Shown in pieces: positions 52,901 through 61,804 of a DNA stretch of 64,000 nucleotides. Source of the DNA: JARRNJ01 sp037385045. GTDB lineage: Bacteria; Pseudomonadota; Gammaproteobacteria; JASBUN01. The stretch spans positions 1 to 64,000 of the forward strand of contig JARRNJ010000017.1 of the NCBI GenBank assembly GCA_037385045.1, written 5' to 3'. The notes under the pieces are model-generated. The model was given only the letters and a program-made list of their open reading frames with translations, was not told the origin of the DNA and searched no databases. The position numbers and the translations under genes were made by a program. The first letter of the stretch is position 1. Every line of letters starts with the position of its first letter.

Positions 52901-53310
52901 GGTGATCGGTTGCTATGGACGTCATCTACGGCGCCGAAGCCGCCGTTCGCCGCCGCCGCTGGTCATCCATGCTCCGGGCGGTCCGCTCTTCGGCCAGGCC
53001 TCGGCACAACCCGGGCGCTTCCCAGCCGCCGGCCGGGCGGGCGGGAAAGCCCCATTCGGAACCTCCAACAGTACTCGTGAACCGTGTCCGATGCAAAGCC
53101 CGCACTGCGCTCGCCGGACGTTGCCGCCCGGCAGTGGCGTGGGGTTGTGATCAGGGCCGTCACGGCGAACGGAGCGGCGCTCGCTGGCTGCCGGCTGGGG
53201 GACAGGGCGACTCGGCGGTTGTTCCCGGCGGCGAACGGGTGCACGGGGGCAGGGAGGGGCGCGACGGGTAGCCGGCTGTCTCCCGTCGCACGCCCGGCCT
53301 GCCAGGCGGG
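52901..53310. other. Gene-free intergenic region
   Basis: About 410 bases between the coiled-coil gene and the diheme cytochrome gene; both flanking genes are on the minus strand, so the promoter of the coiled-coil gene is at the left end. No gene or clear terminator is seen. Confidence 0.35.
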
Positions 53311-53865
53311 CTAATCGTCCCAGCGGCCGTAGCCCGGGATTCGGACGCCGTGCTCGCTGAAACGTCCCCGTGCCGCATCGGTATGGCAGGCTGCGCAGTT
53401 GCTGAATGAACGCACCTGGTCATTGCCGCTGACCATCCGGTCGGAGATCTCGCGGTGCTCGCGCCGGAACCAGCGCCGTTCGCTGATGCGCAGGGGGCCC
53501 GCGTCCGAGCCGTCGTAGCGGGTGGCGAAATCCCGTGCGCGTGGGCGCGCGTGTGCGAGCAGATAGCGGGTGAGTTCGTCGCGTACCGCCGGCGCCAGCT
53601 CGGCATTGTCGCCGAAATGGTCATCCAGCCGGTTCATGAGCGCGCGCCAGGTGGCGGCCGGCAGCAGGCGCGGCGGGTAGGCCATGTGGCATGACCCGCA
53701 CTCGGCCTGGTATTTCCCGGCCGACGCGGAGACGGGCGCCGAGGTTGGCGCGGCGGCCATGACGGTATGTTCCCGCTCTTCCTCGCCCTCGCTCAGACTG
53801 GCCATGAGCAGCGCGGTCGCGGGTATCCCCAGTACCAGTAGCACGAACATAATTTTTGATTTCAT
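53311..53865 (-). CDS. Diheme cytochrome c (DHC family)
   Basis: Periplasmic cytochrome of 184 residues with an N-terminal signal or anchor segment (about 5-22) and two heme motifs, CGSCH (56-60) and CAACH (157-161). The spacing and the AYPPRLLPAATWRALM pattern match the DHC family, the electron donor to SHP. It is the third gene of a three-gene cluster (cytochrome b-DHC fusion, SHP, DHC). Its sequence is clearly related to the C-terminal half of the fusion protein. Confidence 0.9.
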   Translation of the reverse strand: MKSKIMFVLLVLGIPATALLMASLSEGEEEREHTVMAAAPTSAPVSASAGKYQAECGSCHMAYPPRLLPAATWRALMNRLDDHFGDNAELAPAVRDELTRYLLAHARPRARDFATRYDGSDAGPLRISERRWFRREHREISDRMVSGNDQVRSFSNCAACHTDAARGRFSEHGVRIPGYGRWDD

Positions 53866-53886
53866 GATTGACCTCCGGCCAGCGCA

Positions 53887-54285
53887 CTACTGGCTGTTGA
53901 TGAAACTCAGCACATCGCCTTTTTCCTGCGCGGTGCACGGGCGCCCCAGTGTCCATTTGCAGTTGCGGGTGAACCACTTTTCCACCTTGGCCGGGTCCGT
54001 GAGGCGCTTGGGGTTGACCGACGGCGCCATGGGCTTGATGGCCTTGCCGGTGCGTACGTGCTTGCCCGGTTGCTTGAGGTCGGCGCTGTGACAGGTGGTG
54101 CAACTGCGGGGCCGGCCGCGGCCGTCATGTTGGCTGGTCCACAACGTCTTGCCGGCGGCGGCGTCGAACGGCCCTGCGCCGGCAGCGCGGTAGCGCGCCT
54201 GCAGTTGGGTGACGGTATCGGCGGCCTGGACCGCGGGAACGGCCCATGCCAGTGCGGCGGCGCATACGAGCGCGACGGTTTTCAT
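53887..54285 (-). CDS. SHP-type monoheme cytochrome c (DUF1924)
   Basis: Periplasmic cytochrome of 132 residues with a signal peptide (about 1-21), one heme motif CTTCH (62-66) and the DUF1924 block (LTDPAKVEKWFTRNCKWTLG, then RPCTAQEKGDVLSFI) with two cysteines that may form a disulfide. Sphaeroides heme proteins bind oxygen or NO at a heme with an unusual displaceable ligand. The start overlaps the stop of the cytochrome b gene by four bases. SHP, DHC and a cytochrome b are a known gene set. Confidence 0.9.
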   Translation of the reverse strand: MKTVALVCAAALAWAVPAVQAADTVTQLQARYRAAGAGPFDAAAGKTLWTSQHDGRGRPRSCTTCHSADLKQPGKHVRTGKAIKPMAPSVNPKRLTDPAKVEKWFTRNCKWTLGRPCTAQEKGDVLSFINSQ

Positions 54286-55478
54286 GATCCAGTCTCCTTC
54301 GCTAACGGTGGTGATGGTGGGTTGGCCGCCGCGTGCCTGCCCGGCGGTGACGCCGCGGGTACGCGCATGGCGCCGTCGCGGAATGTCCCGGGGCCCGCGT
54401 CACGGTGGCAGGCGGCGCAATCGCTCCTGCCGTGAACATTGGCTTGGGACCACACGGCCGTGCCCAGGGCCGCATGCTTGCGGCGCCAATAGACGGTATC
54501 GGTGATGCGCATCGGCGCCGCCGACGGCGGTATGGTGTGGACGATATTCCAGGCCGCCTCGGTAGCCTGGTGGTCGGCGGCGTTGGCGGTGGCGAACGCC
54601 GCCAGCGCACGCAGGGTGGCGCGATCCAGTGCCAGATCCTCGCCGAAGTGGTCGTGCTGGCTATCCAGCAGGCGTCGCCATGAACGGGCGGGCAGCAGGT
54701 TTGGGTGGTAGGCCAGGTGACAGGCGCCGCATTCTTCGCTCCAGGTGGTGTTGCGGGCCAGCTGGGGCCCCTGGTAGGGACGGTAGGGTGTGCCTGCAGG
54801 CGCGGTGAGTGCGCTGCGAAAATAGATCAGTGCGCCCAGTCCGATGGCGCCGATCACCATGGCGGCGACGCCGATGCGCGCTGGCACGTCGGCTTCCCCG
54901 ACGGTCCGTTTGCGGCCGGTGACCATGCCGCCCGCCAGGTTTTCCCGGTGGGCGAGACTGCTGACGACGACGCCCAACAGGTGCAGCCCTACCACCGCGG
55001 TCAACGCCCACGCCAGGGTTTCGTGTACGCCGTGGAACCGATCGCCGGCCGCGAATCCGAGCCAGCCGGCCAGCGGCCCGGCCTGCTCCTGGCCGGCGAG
55101 GGTCAACAGGCCCGTGGCCGTCACCCCCGCCGCCAGCGCCAGCATGGCGAACACGGCCCAGGCCCCGGCCGGGTTGTGTCCGTTGTAATGGGCTGCGCGG
55201 CGGCCCGGCAGCGATCGAAGGTAGTGCCAGGCCTGTGCCGGGCCGTAGGCGAAGCGGGTGAAACGGGCATGGCCGCCGCCGACGAGCCCCCATGCCAGAC
55301 GGAACAGCAGCAGGCCCCCGAAGCCGTAGCCGGCGAAGACGTGAATATGGAGATAGGCGTCGCCGGTGCTCAGCCAGGCGCCGGCGAATGCAAGCACGAA
55401 CAGCCAATGGAACATCCGCACGGGAGCATCCCAGATACGGGCTCGGGGGATCGTTCGACGATGGTGTGACGGCTGCAT
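54282..55478 (-). CDS. Cytochrome b561 fused to diheme DHC-like domain
   Basis: Protein of 398 residues. The N-terminal part (about 10-185) is a four-helix cytochrome b561-type domain with heme-ligand histidines (for example VRMFHWLFVLAF, FHGVHETLAW, VVGLHLLGVV). A fifth helix (about 202-222) leads to a periplasmic domain with two heme motifs, CGACH (250-254) and CAACH (354-358), closely related to the stand-alone DHC in the same cluster. It should carry electrons from quinol to the c-hemes and on to SHP. The ATG at 55478 is preferred; the longer frame adds no recognisable residues. Confidence 0.88.
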   Translation of the reverse strand: MQPSHHRRTIPRARIWDAPVRMFHWLFVLAFAGAWLSTGDAYLHIHVFAGYGFGGLLLFRLAWGLVGGGHARFTRFAYGPAQAWHYLRSLPGRRAAHYNGHNPAGAWAVFAMLALAAGVTATGLLTLAGQEQAGPLAGWLGFAAGDRFHGVHETLAWALTAVVGLHLLGVVVSSLAHRENLAGGMVTGRKRTVGEADVPARIGVAAMVIGAIGLGALIYFRSALTAPAGTPYRPYQGPQLARNTTWSEECGACHLAYHPNLLPARSWRRLLDSQHDHFGEDLALDRATLRALAAFATANAADHQATEAAWNIVHTIPPSAAPMRITDTVYWRRKHAALGTAVWSQANVHGRSDCAACHRDAGPGTFRDGAMRVPAASPPGRHAAANPPSPPLAKETGS

Positions 55479-55639
55479 ACGGACCTCGGCCAACGACGGT
55501 GGAACGGCTGCGGCACCGCGCCACCACGGGGCGCACGTTAGCAAGCCAAACTGAATTGAGGCTTAATCGTTGGCGCTGGAATTGCAGCACGGGGCCACGC
55601 GGGCGCGCGCTGTCCTTGGGTGCCGTAGCTGGCGTCGCC

Positions 55640-56341
55640 TCAGTCGGGATCGCTGTTGGCGGTGCCGGTCGGCGCGGGGCCGCGGGCGAAGTGGATGTGC
55701 TCGGGCGCCACCGCGCCGCCGGAGATAATGAAGGTCATGGCCTCGTCGATGGTCCAGTCGGTGGACGCCAGCCGCTCCACTGGCACCAGTTCCAGATAGC
55801 CGGAGGTGGGGTTGGGGGTGGTGGGCACGTAGACCGCCGCCAGCTCGCGCCCGGTCTCGTGGTCCTTCACTACGCGGGTCACGAATCCGACCGCCTTCAT
55901 TTCCGGGGACGGGAACTCGATCAACACCACCCGCTGCAGTTTCTCCGGCTTTTGCTGCAAAGCGGCCACCAGCTTGCGGGTGCCGCCGTAAATGGTCTGC
56001 ACCAGTGGAATGCGCTCGATGAGGCTTTCGAACGCCTGCAGCAGCTTGCGGCCGATGACGCGGGTGGCGGCCCAGCCCAGCAGATACATCAGCAGCAAGG
56101 TCAGCAGTACCGCCAGGGCCGGCTGAAACCACGGCTCCAACAGCCATCCGGCCACCGCGGGCACATGATCACGGAGGGCCTCCGCCAGGGCGCGGACCCA
56201 GGGCATGCCCACCTGCGACAACTGCGACAGCAGCAGTTTGAACACCAGCCAGGTGATCCACAGGGGCACGGCCGTCAATACGCCGGCAATGAGATAGCGC
56301 TGGGTGTAGGAAAAGAATCCCTTGCGGTCTTTGGCGGTCAT
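55640..56341 (-). CDS. DUF502 family membrane protein
   Basis: Protein of 233 residues with two membrane helices (about 14-36 and 75-97) and a conserved soluble region (ERIPLVQTIYGGTRKLV, FVTRVVKDH, VPTTPNPTSGYL), the DUF502 pattern. The function is unknown. It ends in a short acidic tail. The start at 56341 begins the family pattern. Confidence 0.9.
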   Translation of the reverse strand: MTAKDRKGFFSYTQRYLIAGVLTAVPLWITWLVFKLLLSQLSQVGMPWVRALAEALRDHVPAVAGWLLEPWFQPALAVLLTLLLMYLLGWAATRVIGRKLLQAFESLIERIPLVQTIYGGTRKLVAALQQKPEKLQRVVLIEFPSPEMKAVGFVTRVVKDHETGRELAAVYVPTTPNPTSGYLELVPVERLASTDWTIDEAMTFIISGGAVAPEHIHFARGPAPTGTANSDPD

Positions 56342-56516
56342 TTCAGCGGCTCCGAGGACGGGTTGCACCAGAAGCCAAGTTCTAGCATTCCCGCTGTTGG
56401 CGGACAATTGGCCAGCGCCCGGCCGCGCCGCCCCGGGTGGAATAAACGCGGCGGCGGCGGCGTCCTATCCAGGAACAGATCACAATTTTGCAAACCCCCT
56501 GAGGAGGAAGGCACCC

Positions 56517-56966
56517 ATGCGTTTATCCATTAGTAATGCCCTCGGCCTTGCGGCCGTGCTGCTGGGCACCGTGCTGGCCGGTCCGGCCCAGGCCGGAGAT
56601 TCCCATCCCTTTGCCACCGCCCACTACGTGATCCAGGTGAGCGAGGCGGACCCGGCGCGCTGGAACCTGGCCATGAACAATGCCCAGAACCTGCAAAACG
56701 CCTACGGCCCGGACAAGGTGGAAGTGGTTATCGTTGCCTACGGCCCGGGCCTCAAGATGTTGCTGAAAAAGGCCAAGACCGCCAAGCGGGTGGAGAGCCT
56801 GTCCATGGGCGGCGTGGAGTTCGATGCCTGCCACAACACCATGAAGCACATGGCCAAAAAGCTCGGTCATATGCCGGCCATGAATCGGGCGGCCAAGGTC
56901 GTTCCCGGCGGGGTCGTGCGCATCGGCGAACTGGAGCAGAAGGGCTACTCGTACATCAAGCCGTAA
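56517..56966 (+). CDS. Exported DsrE-like protein
   Basis: Protein of 149 residues with a signal peptide (about 1-26, AQA-G) and a DsrE/DsrF-like fold (HYVIQVSEADP, VEVVIVAYGPGL, GGVEFDACHNTMKHM, then GGVVRIGELEQKGYSYIKP). A single cysteine (about 104) stands where active DsrE proteins carry their sulfur-binding cysteine. Periplasmic members of this family occur in sulfur oxidisers; the role is unknown. It has a GAGGAGG ribosome-binding site. Confidence 0.85.
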   Translation: MRLSISNALGLAAVLLGTVLAGPAQAGDSHPFATAHYVIQVSEADPARWNLAMNNAQNLQNAYGPDKVEVVIVAYGPGLKMLLKKAKTAKRVESLSMGGVEFDACHNTMKHMAKKLGHMPAMNRAAKVVPGGVVRIGELEQKGYSYIKP

Positions 56967-57018
56967 CTCACTCGGTCACGGGGCTGCGGTGTTCATCGTG
57001 GCTCTGTGGCCGGGCTTC

Positions 57019-57675
57019 TCAAGGCGGCGCCACGCCGTGCAAAAAGATCTCCACCGCATGGCGCACCACCCGCCGCCGTTCCTTGGCCGGAATGCGCAAC
57101 TCCTCGCCCAGGAGTCCACGCATGTAGTAGTTGCCTTTGACCATTTCCAGAAACTGCACCGCCGCCAAGTGACAGTCGTCCACCGCCAGCCGGCCGGCCT
57201 CGGTCTGCTCCCTCAGATAGTCGGCTAGCGCGCCGTAGATCCGCAGCGGCGCTGTGGCCAGGAAGATCTCCCGCAGCTGTGGGTTGCGGGCACCCTCTGC
57301 GATCAGCAGCCGGTGCACTCCGAATGCGTCCCTGGACAGGATCAGATCCAGCAGGCGGGTCCCCAGGTCGAACAGAACATCCCCGGGTTCACGTCCCGCC
57401 AGCGCGGGCACGCTCACCTCGCCGAACGCGGTGGCGGCCTTGCGTTCGATGACCGCCCGGAACAGGCCGTCCTTGTTGCCGAACAGCCGGTAGAGGGTCG
57501 CCAGCGAACCGCCGGCGCGGGCAACGATTTCCTGCAGGCTGGCCGCCTCGAAGCCGTGCTGCAGAAACACCTCGGTGGCGACATCCAGGAATCGGTCGCG
57601 GCGCTTCAGGCCGCGTTCACGCGGCTCGTAGTCCGGGTCCGCCGCCTTGAATGGTCTGTTGTGCTCATCGCTCAT
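57019..57675 (-). CDS. TetR/AcrR-family repressor of the adjacent efflux operon
   Basis: Regulator of 218 residues with an N-terminal helix-turn-helix (about 25-72: FLDVATEVFLQHGFEAASLQ, then GSLATLYRLFGNKDGLF) and a C-terminal TetR domain. It is divergent from a HlyD-MFS-TolC efflux operon, and a symmetric operator sits in the gap, so it most likely represses that operon and itself. The inducer is unknown. Confidence 0.9.
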   Translation of the reverse strand: MSDEHNRPFKAADPDYEPRERGLKRRDRFLDVATEVFLQHGFEAASLQEIVARAGGSLATLYRLFGNKDGLFRAVIERKAATAFGEVSVPALAGREPGDVLFDLGTRLLDLILSRDAFGVHRLLIAEGARNPQLREIFLATAPLRIYGALADYLREQTEAGRLAVDDCHLAAVQFLEMVKGNYYMRGLLGEELRIPAKERRRVVRHAVEIFLHGVAPP

Positions 57676-57731
57676 CGGTACGCGCTGCTCCTCAGTTCGG
57701 GTGTGCCTGCTGTGCCGGGCTCGCCCGGCCC

Positions 57732-57759
57732 TTGACATGGAGAAATTGTAGTGTAAGAT
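57732..57759 (+). promoter_or_regulatory. Sigma-70-type promoter of the efflux operon
   Basis: TTGACA (57732-57737), a 16-base spacer, and TAAGAT (57754-57759). The -10 element overlaps the left arm of the TetR operator, so repressor binding would block RNA polymerase. Confidence 0.6.
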
Positions 57760-57795
57760 TCGTTACATTCTCAAGCGTAATGTTAATTACACTAC
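57748..57795. promoter_or_regulatory. TetR operator, nested inverted repeat
   Basis: GTAGTGTAA (57748-57756) and TTACACTAC (57787-57795) are exact inverted arms. TTAC (57763-57766) and GTAA (57777-57780) form an inner pair with the same centre of symmetry (57771.5). This nested symmetry is what two TetR dimers would bind. It lies between the divergent repressor and HlyD genes. Confidence 0.8.
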
Positions 57796-57805
57796 GGAGG
57801 GAGCC

Positions 57806-58912
57806 ATGAAGGCCATCAACAAGCGTGCGGCGATTTTGGCCCTGGTCGCGACCGTCGTCAGTGGCGGCGGCTGGTTCGCCTGGCAGTGGTATGCCGCCAA
57901 TCGCTACCTCGAGACCACTGATGACGCCTACGTGCGGGCCGACACGGTGGACGTGCGGCCGGAGGTGTCCGGGCGGATCGTTGCCGTATCGGTGCGGGAG
58001 AATCAGATCGTGCACAAGGGGCAGCCGCTGGTGAAGATCGATCCGGGAGATTTCCGCGCCCGGTACCGCCAGCAGCAGGCCCGCCTGGACGTCGCCTGGG
58101 CGTCGCTGGCGGACGTCTCCGAGCAGATCGGATTGCAGCAGAAGAAGGTGGACCAGGCGCGGGCCGGCGTCGAAGGCGCCCGCGCCGAGCTGCGGCGCGC
58201 GACCCTGGAATTGCGCCGGGCGAGGGCCCTGGAGCGCAAATCCTACGGCTCCAAGCAGCGGCTGCAGAACGCCCGCGCCGCGTACCAAGTCGCCAAGGCC
58301 GGACTGCGCAAGGCCCAGGCGGAACTCGCCGCCGCCCGGCAGATGCGGGCCGTGCTGCGCGCTCAACGCTCGCGGGCCAAAGCCGGTGTCGAGTCTGACA
58401 AGGCGGCCCTGGCCTACGCCAAGCGCCAGCTGACCAAGACTACCATTCGTGCGCCGAGCGACGGCGTGGTCGGGGATCTGGGGGCACGCCGGGGGGCGAT
58501 GGCACAGCCGCAGGTGACGCTGTTGCGCCTGGTCCCCATTCACAATGTTTATGTCACGGCCAATTACAAGGAAACGCAGATTGCCCGCATGTCCATCGGT
58601 CAGCCGGTGACCCTGCACGTGGACGCCCTCCCGGATGTCACCTTCCACGGCGTGGTCGAGTCCCTGGCGCCGGCCACCGGGACGCAGTTCAGCCTGCTGC
58701 CGACGGACAACGCCACCGGCAATTTCAACAAGATCGTGCAGCGGGTGCCGGTGCGGATCCGGGTGACCGGGCCCAAGGCCAGCCTGGCGCGCCTGCGCCC
58801 CGGGCTGTCGGTGGTGCCCGCGGTGGACACGCGGCGGTTCCACACGCAGCTGTCGTACCTCGCCGACTCTCAGTCGGTCGCGGAGCGCAGCCGCGCAGCC
58901 GCGCGCCATTGA
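57806..58912 (+). CDS. HlyD/EmrA-family membrane fusion protein
   Basis: Periplasmic adaptor of 368 residues with one N-terminal membrane helix (about 8-28), a lipoyl/barrel-sandwich half (TTDDAYVRADTVDVRPEVSG), a helical hairpin (about 90-215) and the second lipoyl half (TTIRAPSDGVVGDL). It links the inner-membrane DHA2 transporter to an outer-membrane channel. It is the first gene of a three-gene efflux operon with a GGAGGG ribosome-binding site just after the operator. Confidence 0.93.
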   Translation: MKAINKRAAILALVATVVSGGGWFAWQWYAANRYLETTDDAYVRADTVDVRPEVSGRIVAVSVRENQIVHKGQPLVKIDPGDFRARYRQQQARLDVAWASLADVSEQIGLQQKKVDQARAGVEGARAELRRATLELRRARALERKSYGSKQRLQNARAAYQVAKAGLRKAQAELAAARQMRAVLRAQRSRAKAGVESDKAALAYAKRQLTKTTIRAPSDGVVGDLGARRGAMAQPQVTLLRLVPIHNVYVTANYKETQIARMSIGQPVTLHVDALPDVTFHGVVESLAPATGTQFSLLPTDNATGNFNKIVQRVPVRIRVTGPKASLARLRPGLSVVPAVDTRRFHTQLSYLADSQSVAERSRAAARH

Positions 58913-58937
58913 GTCCGACCCGGCGGAGACACCGACC

Positions 58938-60482
58938 ATGCCGCACACTGACACTCTGCCGCCGATCCGCCAGCGCATTGGTTTTGTCGCGGCCCTGATC
59001 GGCATGTTCATGGCGATTCTCGACATTCAGATCGTCGCCAGTTCACTGAACGAAATTCAGGCCGGGGTATCGGCGACCCCGGACGAGATTTCCTGGATTC
59101 AGACCGCTTACCTGATCGCCGAAGTAATCATGATCCCGCTGTCGGGCATGTTGACACGGGTGTTGTCCACCCGCGGCGCCTTCGTCGTGTCGTGCCTCGG
59201 TTTCACCCTGGCCAGTCTCGGCTGCGCCCTGGCCCATTCTCTGGGCACGCTGGTGGCACTGCGGGCAGTGCAGGGGTTCATCGGCGGGGCCATGATCCCG
59301 ATCGCCTACGCGGTCAGCTTCGGCATTTTCCCCAAGCGGGTGATGGGCATCGTGCAGGCGGTGATGGGTCTGACCGCCACGGTCGCCCCGTCGATCGGCC
59401 CCACGCTCGGCGGCTACATCACCGAACATGCCAGCTGGCACTGGTTGTTCCTCGTGAACCTGCTACCCGGTCTGGTGGCGGCCGCCGGCGTGTGGTTCTT
59501 TCTCGATCTCGACAGGGCCGACCGGAAAGCTTTGCGCCGCATCGACTTCGTTGGCCTGGCGTTAATGGGGATTTTCCTCGGGGCGCTCGAGTATGCGCTG
59601 GAGGAAGGGCCGCGCGACGACTGGTTCAGCAGCCGCACGATCACCCTCACCGCCGCCGCCAGTGTCTTGGCCGCAGTCCTGTTCCTGGTGCGCACCCTGC
59701 GGGCGAAACACCCGATCGTGGACCTGTATGCGTTCCGGAACCGGAACTTCGCCCTCGGGTCGGCGCTCGGCATGCTCGTGGGTGTGGCGTTGTATGGGCT
59801 CGTCTACCTGATGCCGCTGTATTTCGGCGAGGTGCGCCACTTCAACAGCCTGCAGATCGGCGAGGTCATGTTCGTCACCGGCGCCGCCATGTTCCTCACC
59901 GCGCCCGTCGCCGGACGGGCGTCGGACAAGGTCGACCCGCGCATCCTGCTGACCATCGGCCTGACACTGGTCGGGGCCGGTTCGCTGCTCAACGCCAACC
60001 TGACGGCACAGTCGGGCTACTGGCAATTCTTCTGGCCCCAGGTGGTGCGCGGCGCCGGCCTGGTGTTGTGCATGATTCCCATCACCCGCATTGCGCTGGG
60101 GACCCTGCCGGCCGACGAGCTCAGCAACGCCAGCGGCCTGTTCAATGTGTTGCGCAACCTGGGCGGGGCGTTCGGCCTGGCGATGATGGACACTTTTCGG
60201 GACGCGCGCTTCGACTACCACTGGTCGCAGTTGATCCCGTCGGTCGATACCGCCCGCCCGGTGGTGGCCCACCAGCTTCACCACATCCAGGCGCTGCTTG
60301 CCGGTGCGGTGCCCGACCCGGCCGCGGCCGCGGTCAAGGTGCTGGGCCAACGGGTCGCGGTTCAGGCGCAGACGCTGGCGTTCAACGACATTTTTCTGTG
60401 GCTGGGCGCCGCCTATCTGGCGGCGGTGCCGCTGATGTTGTGGATGCGCAAACCCGCCGGTGCGGCCGTGGCTGCGCATTGA
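58938..60482 (+). CDS. DHA2-family MFS multidrug transporter (EmrB-like)
   Basis: Transporter of 514 residues with 14 predicted membrane segments and the DHA2 motifs: an early ILDIQIVASSLNEIQAGV, motif A-like QTAYLIAEVIMIPLSGML, and motif C near SIGPTLGG. It exports drugs or toxic organic compounds with proton antiport. It follows the HlyD gene by 25 bases and precedes a TolC-like gene. Confidence 0.94.
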   Translation: MPHTDTLPPIRQRIGFVAALIGMFMAILDIQIVASSLNEIQAGVSATPDEISWIQTAYLIAEVIMIPLSGMLTRVLSTRGAFVVSCLGFTLASLGCALAHSLGTLVALRAVQGFIGGAMIPIAYAVSFGIFPKRVMGIVQAVMGLTATVAPSIGPTLGGYITEHASWHWLFLVNLLPGLVAAAGVWFFLDLDRADRKALRRIDFVGLALMGIFLGALEYALEEGPRDDWFSSRTITLTAAASVLAAVLFLVRTLRAKHPIVDLYAFRNRNFALGSALGMLVGVALYGLVYLMPLYFGEVRHFNSLQIGEVMFVTGAAMFLTAPVAGRASDKVDPRILLTIGLTLVGAGSLLNANLTAQSGYWQFFWPQVVRGAGLVLCMIPITRIALGTLPADELSNASGLFNVLRNLGGAFGLAMMDTFRDARFDYHWSQLIPSVDTARPVVAHQLHHIQALLAGAVPDPAAAAVKVLGQRVAVQAQTLAFNDIFLWLGAAYLAAVPLMLWMRKPAGAAVAAH

Positions 60483-60535
60483 TCCGATCCTTGCACGACC
60501 CGACGGTCTGACCGCCTTTGCAACAGGAGCATCCC

Positions 60536-61804
60536 ATGAAACGCTTGCTGGTGATTTCGCTTTGTCTACTGACGCCTTTGGCCGCCGCTGCCGGGCCCAT
60601 GCACAATCTGGCCGCGGCCGCCGCAATCGCGCTGCGGCACGACCCGCGGATCGCCCGCGCCGGGGCGCGCTTGCAGCAGCAGCGCGCCGGGCGCGATCAG
60701 GCGCTTTCAGGTTACCGGCCCGACGTGTCGCTGGTCGCCTCCGCCGGACGGGCCCGCTACGACGCCAATCGTTATGACGACCCGGCCCGTGCGCCGAAGA
60801 TGCTGGAGTTGAGCGTCGATCAGCCGGTGTATGACTTCGGCCGCACCTCGGCCGACGTGCGGGCCGCGGAAGCGGACGTACTGGCCGCTGGTGCGGGCCG
60901 CTCCGCTGCCGTCATCGACGTCATCCGCGACGCGGCCATTGACGCCCTGGGCGTGGACCTGGCGCACCGCCGGCTGGCCACGGAAACGCACAACCTTCGC
61001 GTGCTGGGGCGGCGGTTGGCGTACACCCGGGCCAAGTTCAAGGCCGGCGACTTCACCGGCACCGATGTGGCCCAGGCCCGCGCCCGTTATGCGCACGCCC
61101 GGGCCCGCCGCCGGCGGGCATCTGCGGCCGTCTTGCAGGCGCGAGCGCGGCTGCAGCGCCTCACCGGGTCGCCGGTCGACGTCAGGCTTGCGCGGCAGCC
61201 GGCGATCCGGGTTCCGGATACGCTGGGTGAGGCGCTGGCGGACCTGGATTCCCACCCGGCGGTGACCGCGGCCAGGCAATCGCTTTTGGCCGCGCGGCAG
61301 TCGCTGGCCCGGGCCCGCGCGCAACTGCGGCCTCGAATTGACCTGATTGCCGCCGTGGGGCGCGACGAGCAGACGCGCTTTTCGGACACGGCGACCGGCT
61401 ACTGGCAGGCGCGTTTGCAACTGCGGGTGCCGTTGTACGCCCAAGGCTGGAACCGGGCCGCCGTCCGCCGCGCTCAAGGCCGGTTGAGCGAAGCCGAGAC
61501 GCAGCTGACCTCGGTGCGCCGTCGGCTGAAGGAGCGCGTGCGCCGGGCCTGGTCCGCACGCGCGGCCGCCGCCGACGAACTCTCGGCGGCCCGGGCGCAA
61601 CAACGGGCCGCGACCGTGGCGTTGGCGGGGGTGGAATCGGAGTTGGCGCTCGGTTCCAGGACCGTCGTTGACCTGCTCAACGCCCAGCAGGAACTGCGCG
61701 ATGCCAGGTTGGCGGTGCTGGGCGCGCGCTACCGCCGGGCGGTCAGCGGCTTGCGTCTGCTGGCGGCAACGGGGCGGCTGCGACTGGCGAGTCTGCGCCG
61801 CTGA
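60536..61804 (+). CDS. TolC-like outer-membrane efflux protein
   Basis: Outer-membrane factor of 422 residues: signal peptide (about 1-20) and two outer-membrane efflux-protein repeats made of long, Ala/Arg-rich helices and short beta segments (for example LELSVDQPVYDFGRTSADVR, LQLRVPLYAQGWNR). It completes the tripartite efflux operon. The ATG at 60536 has AGGAG upstream. The last 62 bases overlap the 3' end of motB on the opposite strand. Confidence 0.88.
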   Translation: MKRLLVISLCLLTPLAAAAGPMHNLAAAAAIALRHDPRIARAGARLQQQRAGRDQALSGYRPDVSLVASAGRARYDANRYDDPARAPKMLELSVDQPVYDFGRTSADVRAAEADVLAAGAGRSAAVIDVIRDAAIDALGVDLAHRRLATETHNLRVLGRRLAYTRAKFKAGDFTGTDVAQARARYAHARARRRRASAAVLQARARLQRLTGSPVDVRLARQPAIRVPDTLGEALADLDSHPAVTAARQSLLAARQSLARARAQLRPRIDLIAAVGRDEQTRFSDTATGYWQARLQLRVPLYAQGWNRAAVRRAQGRLSEAETQLTSVRRRLKERVRRAWSARAAAADELSAARAQQRAATVALAGVESELALGSRTVVDLLNAQQELRDARLAVLGARYRRAVSGLRLLAATGRLRLASLRR

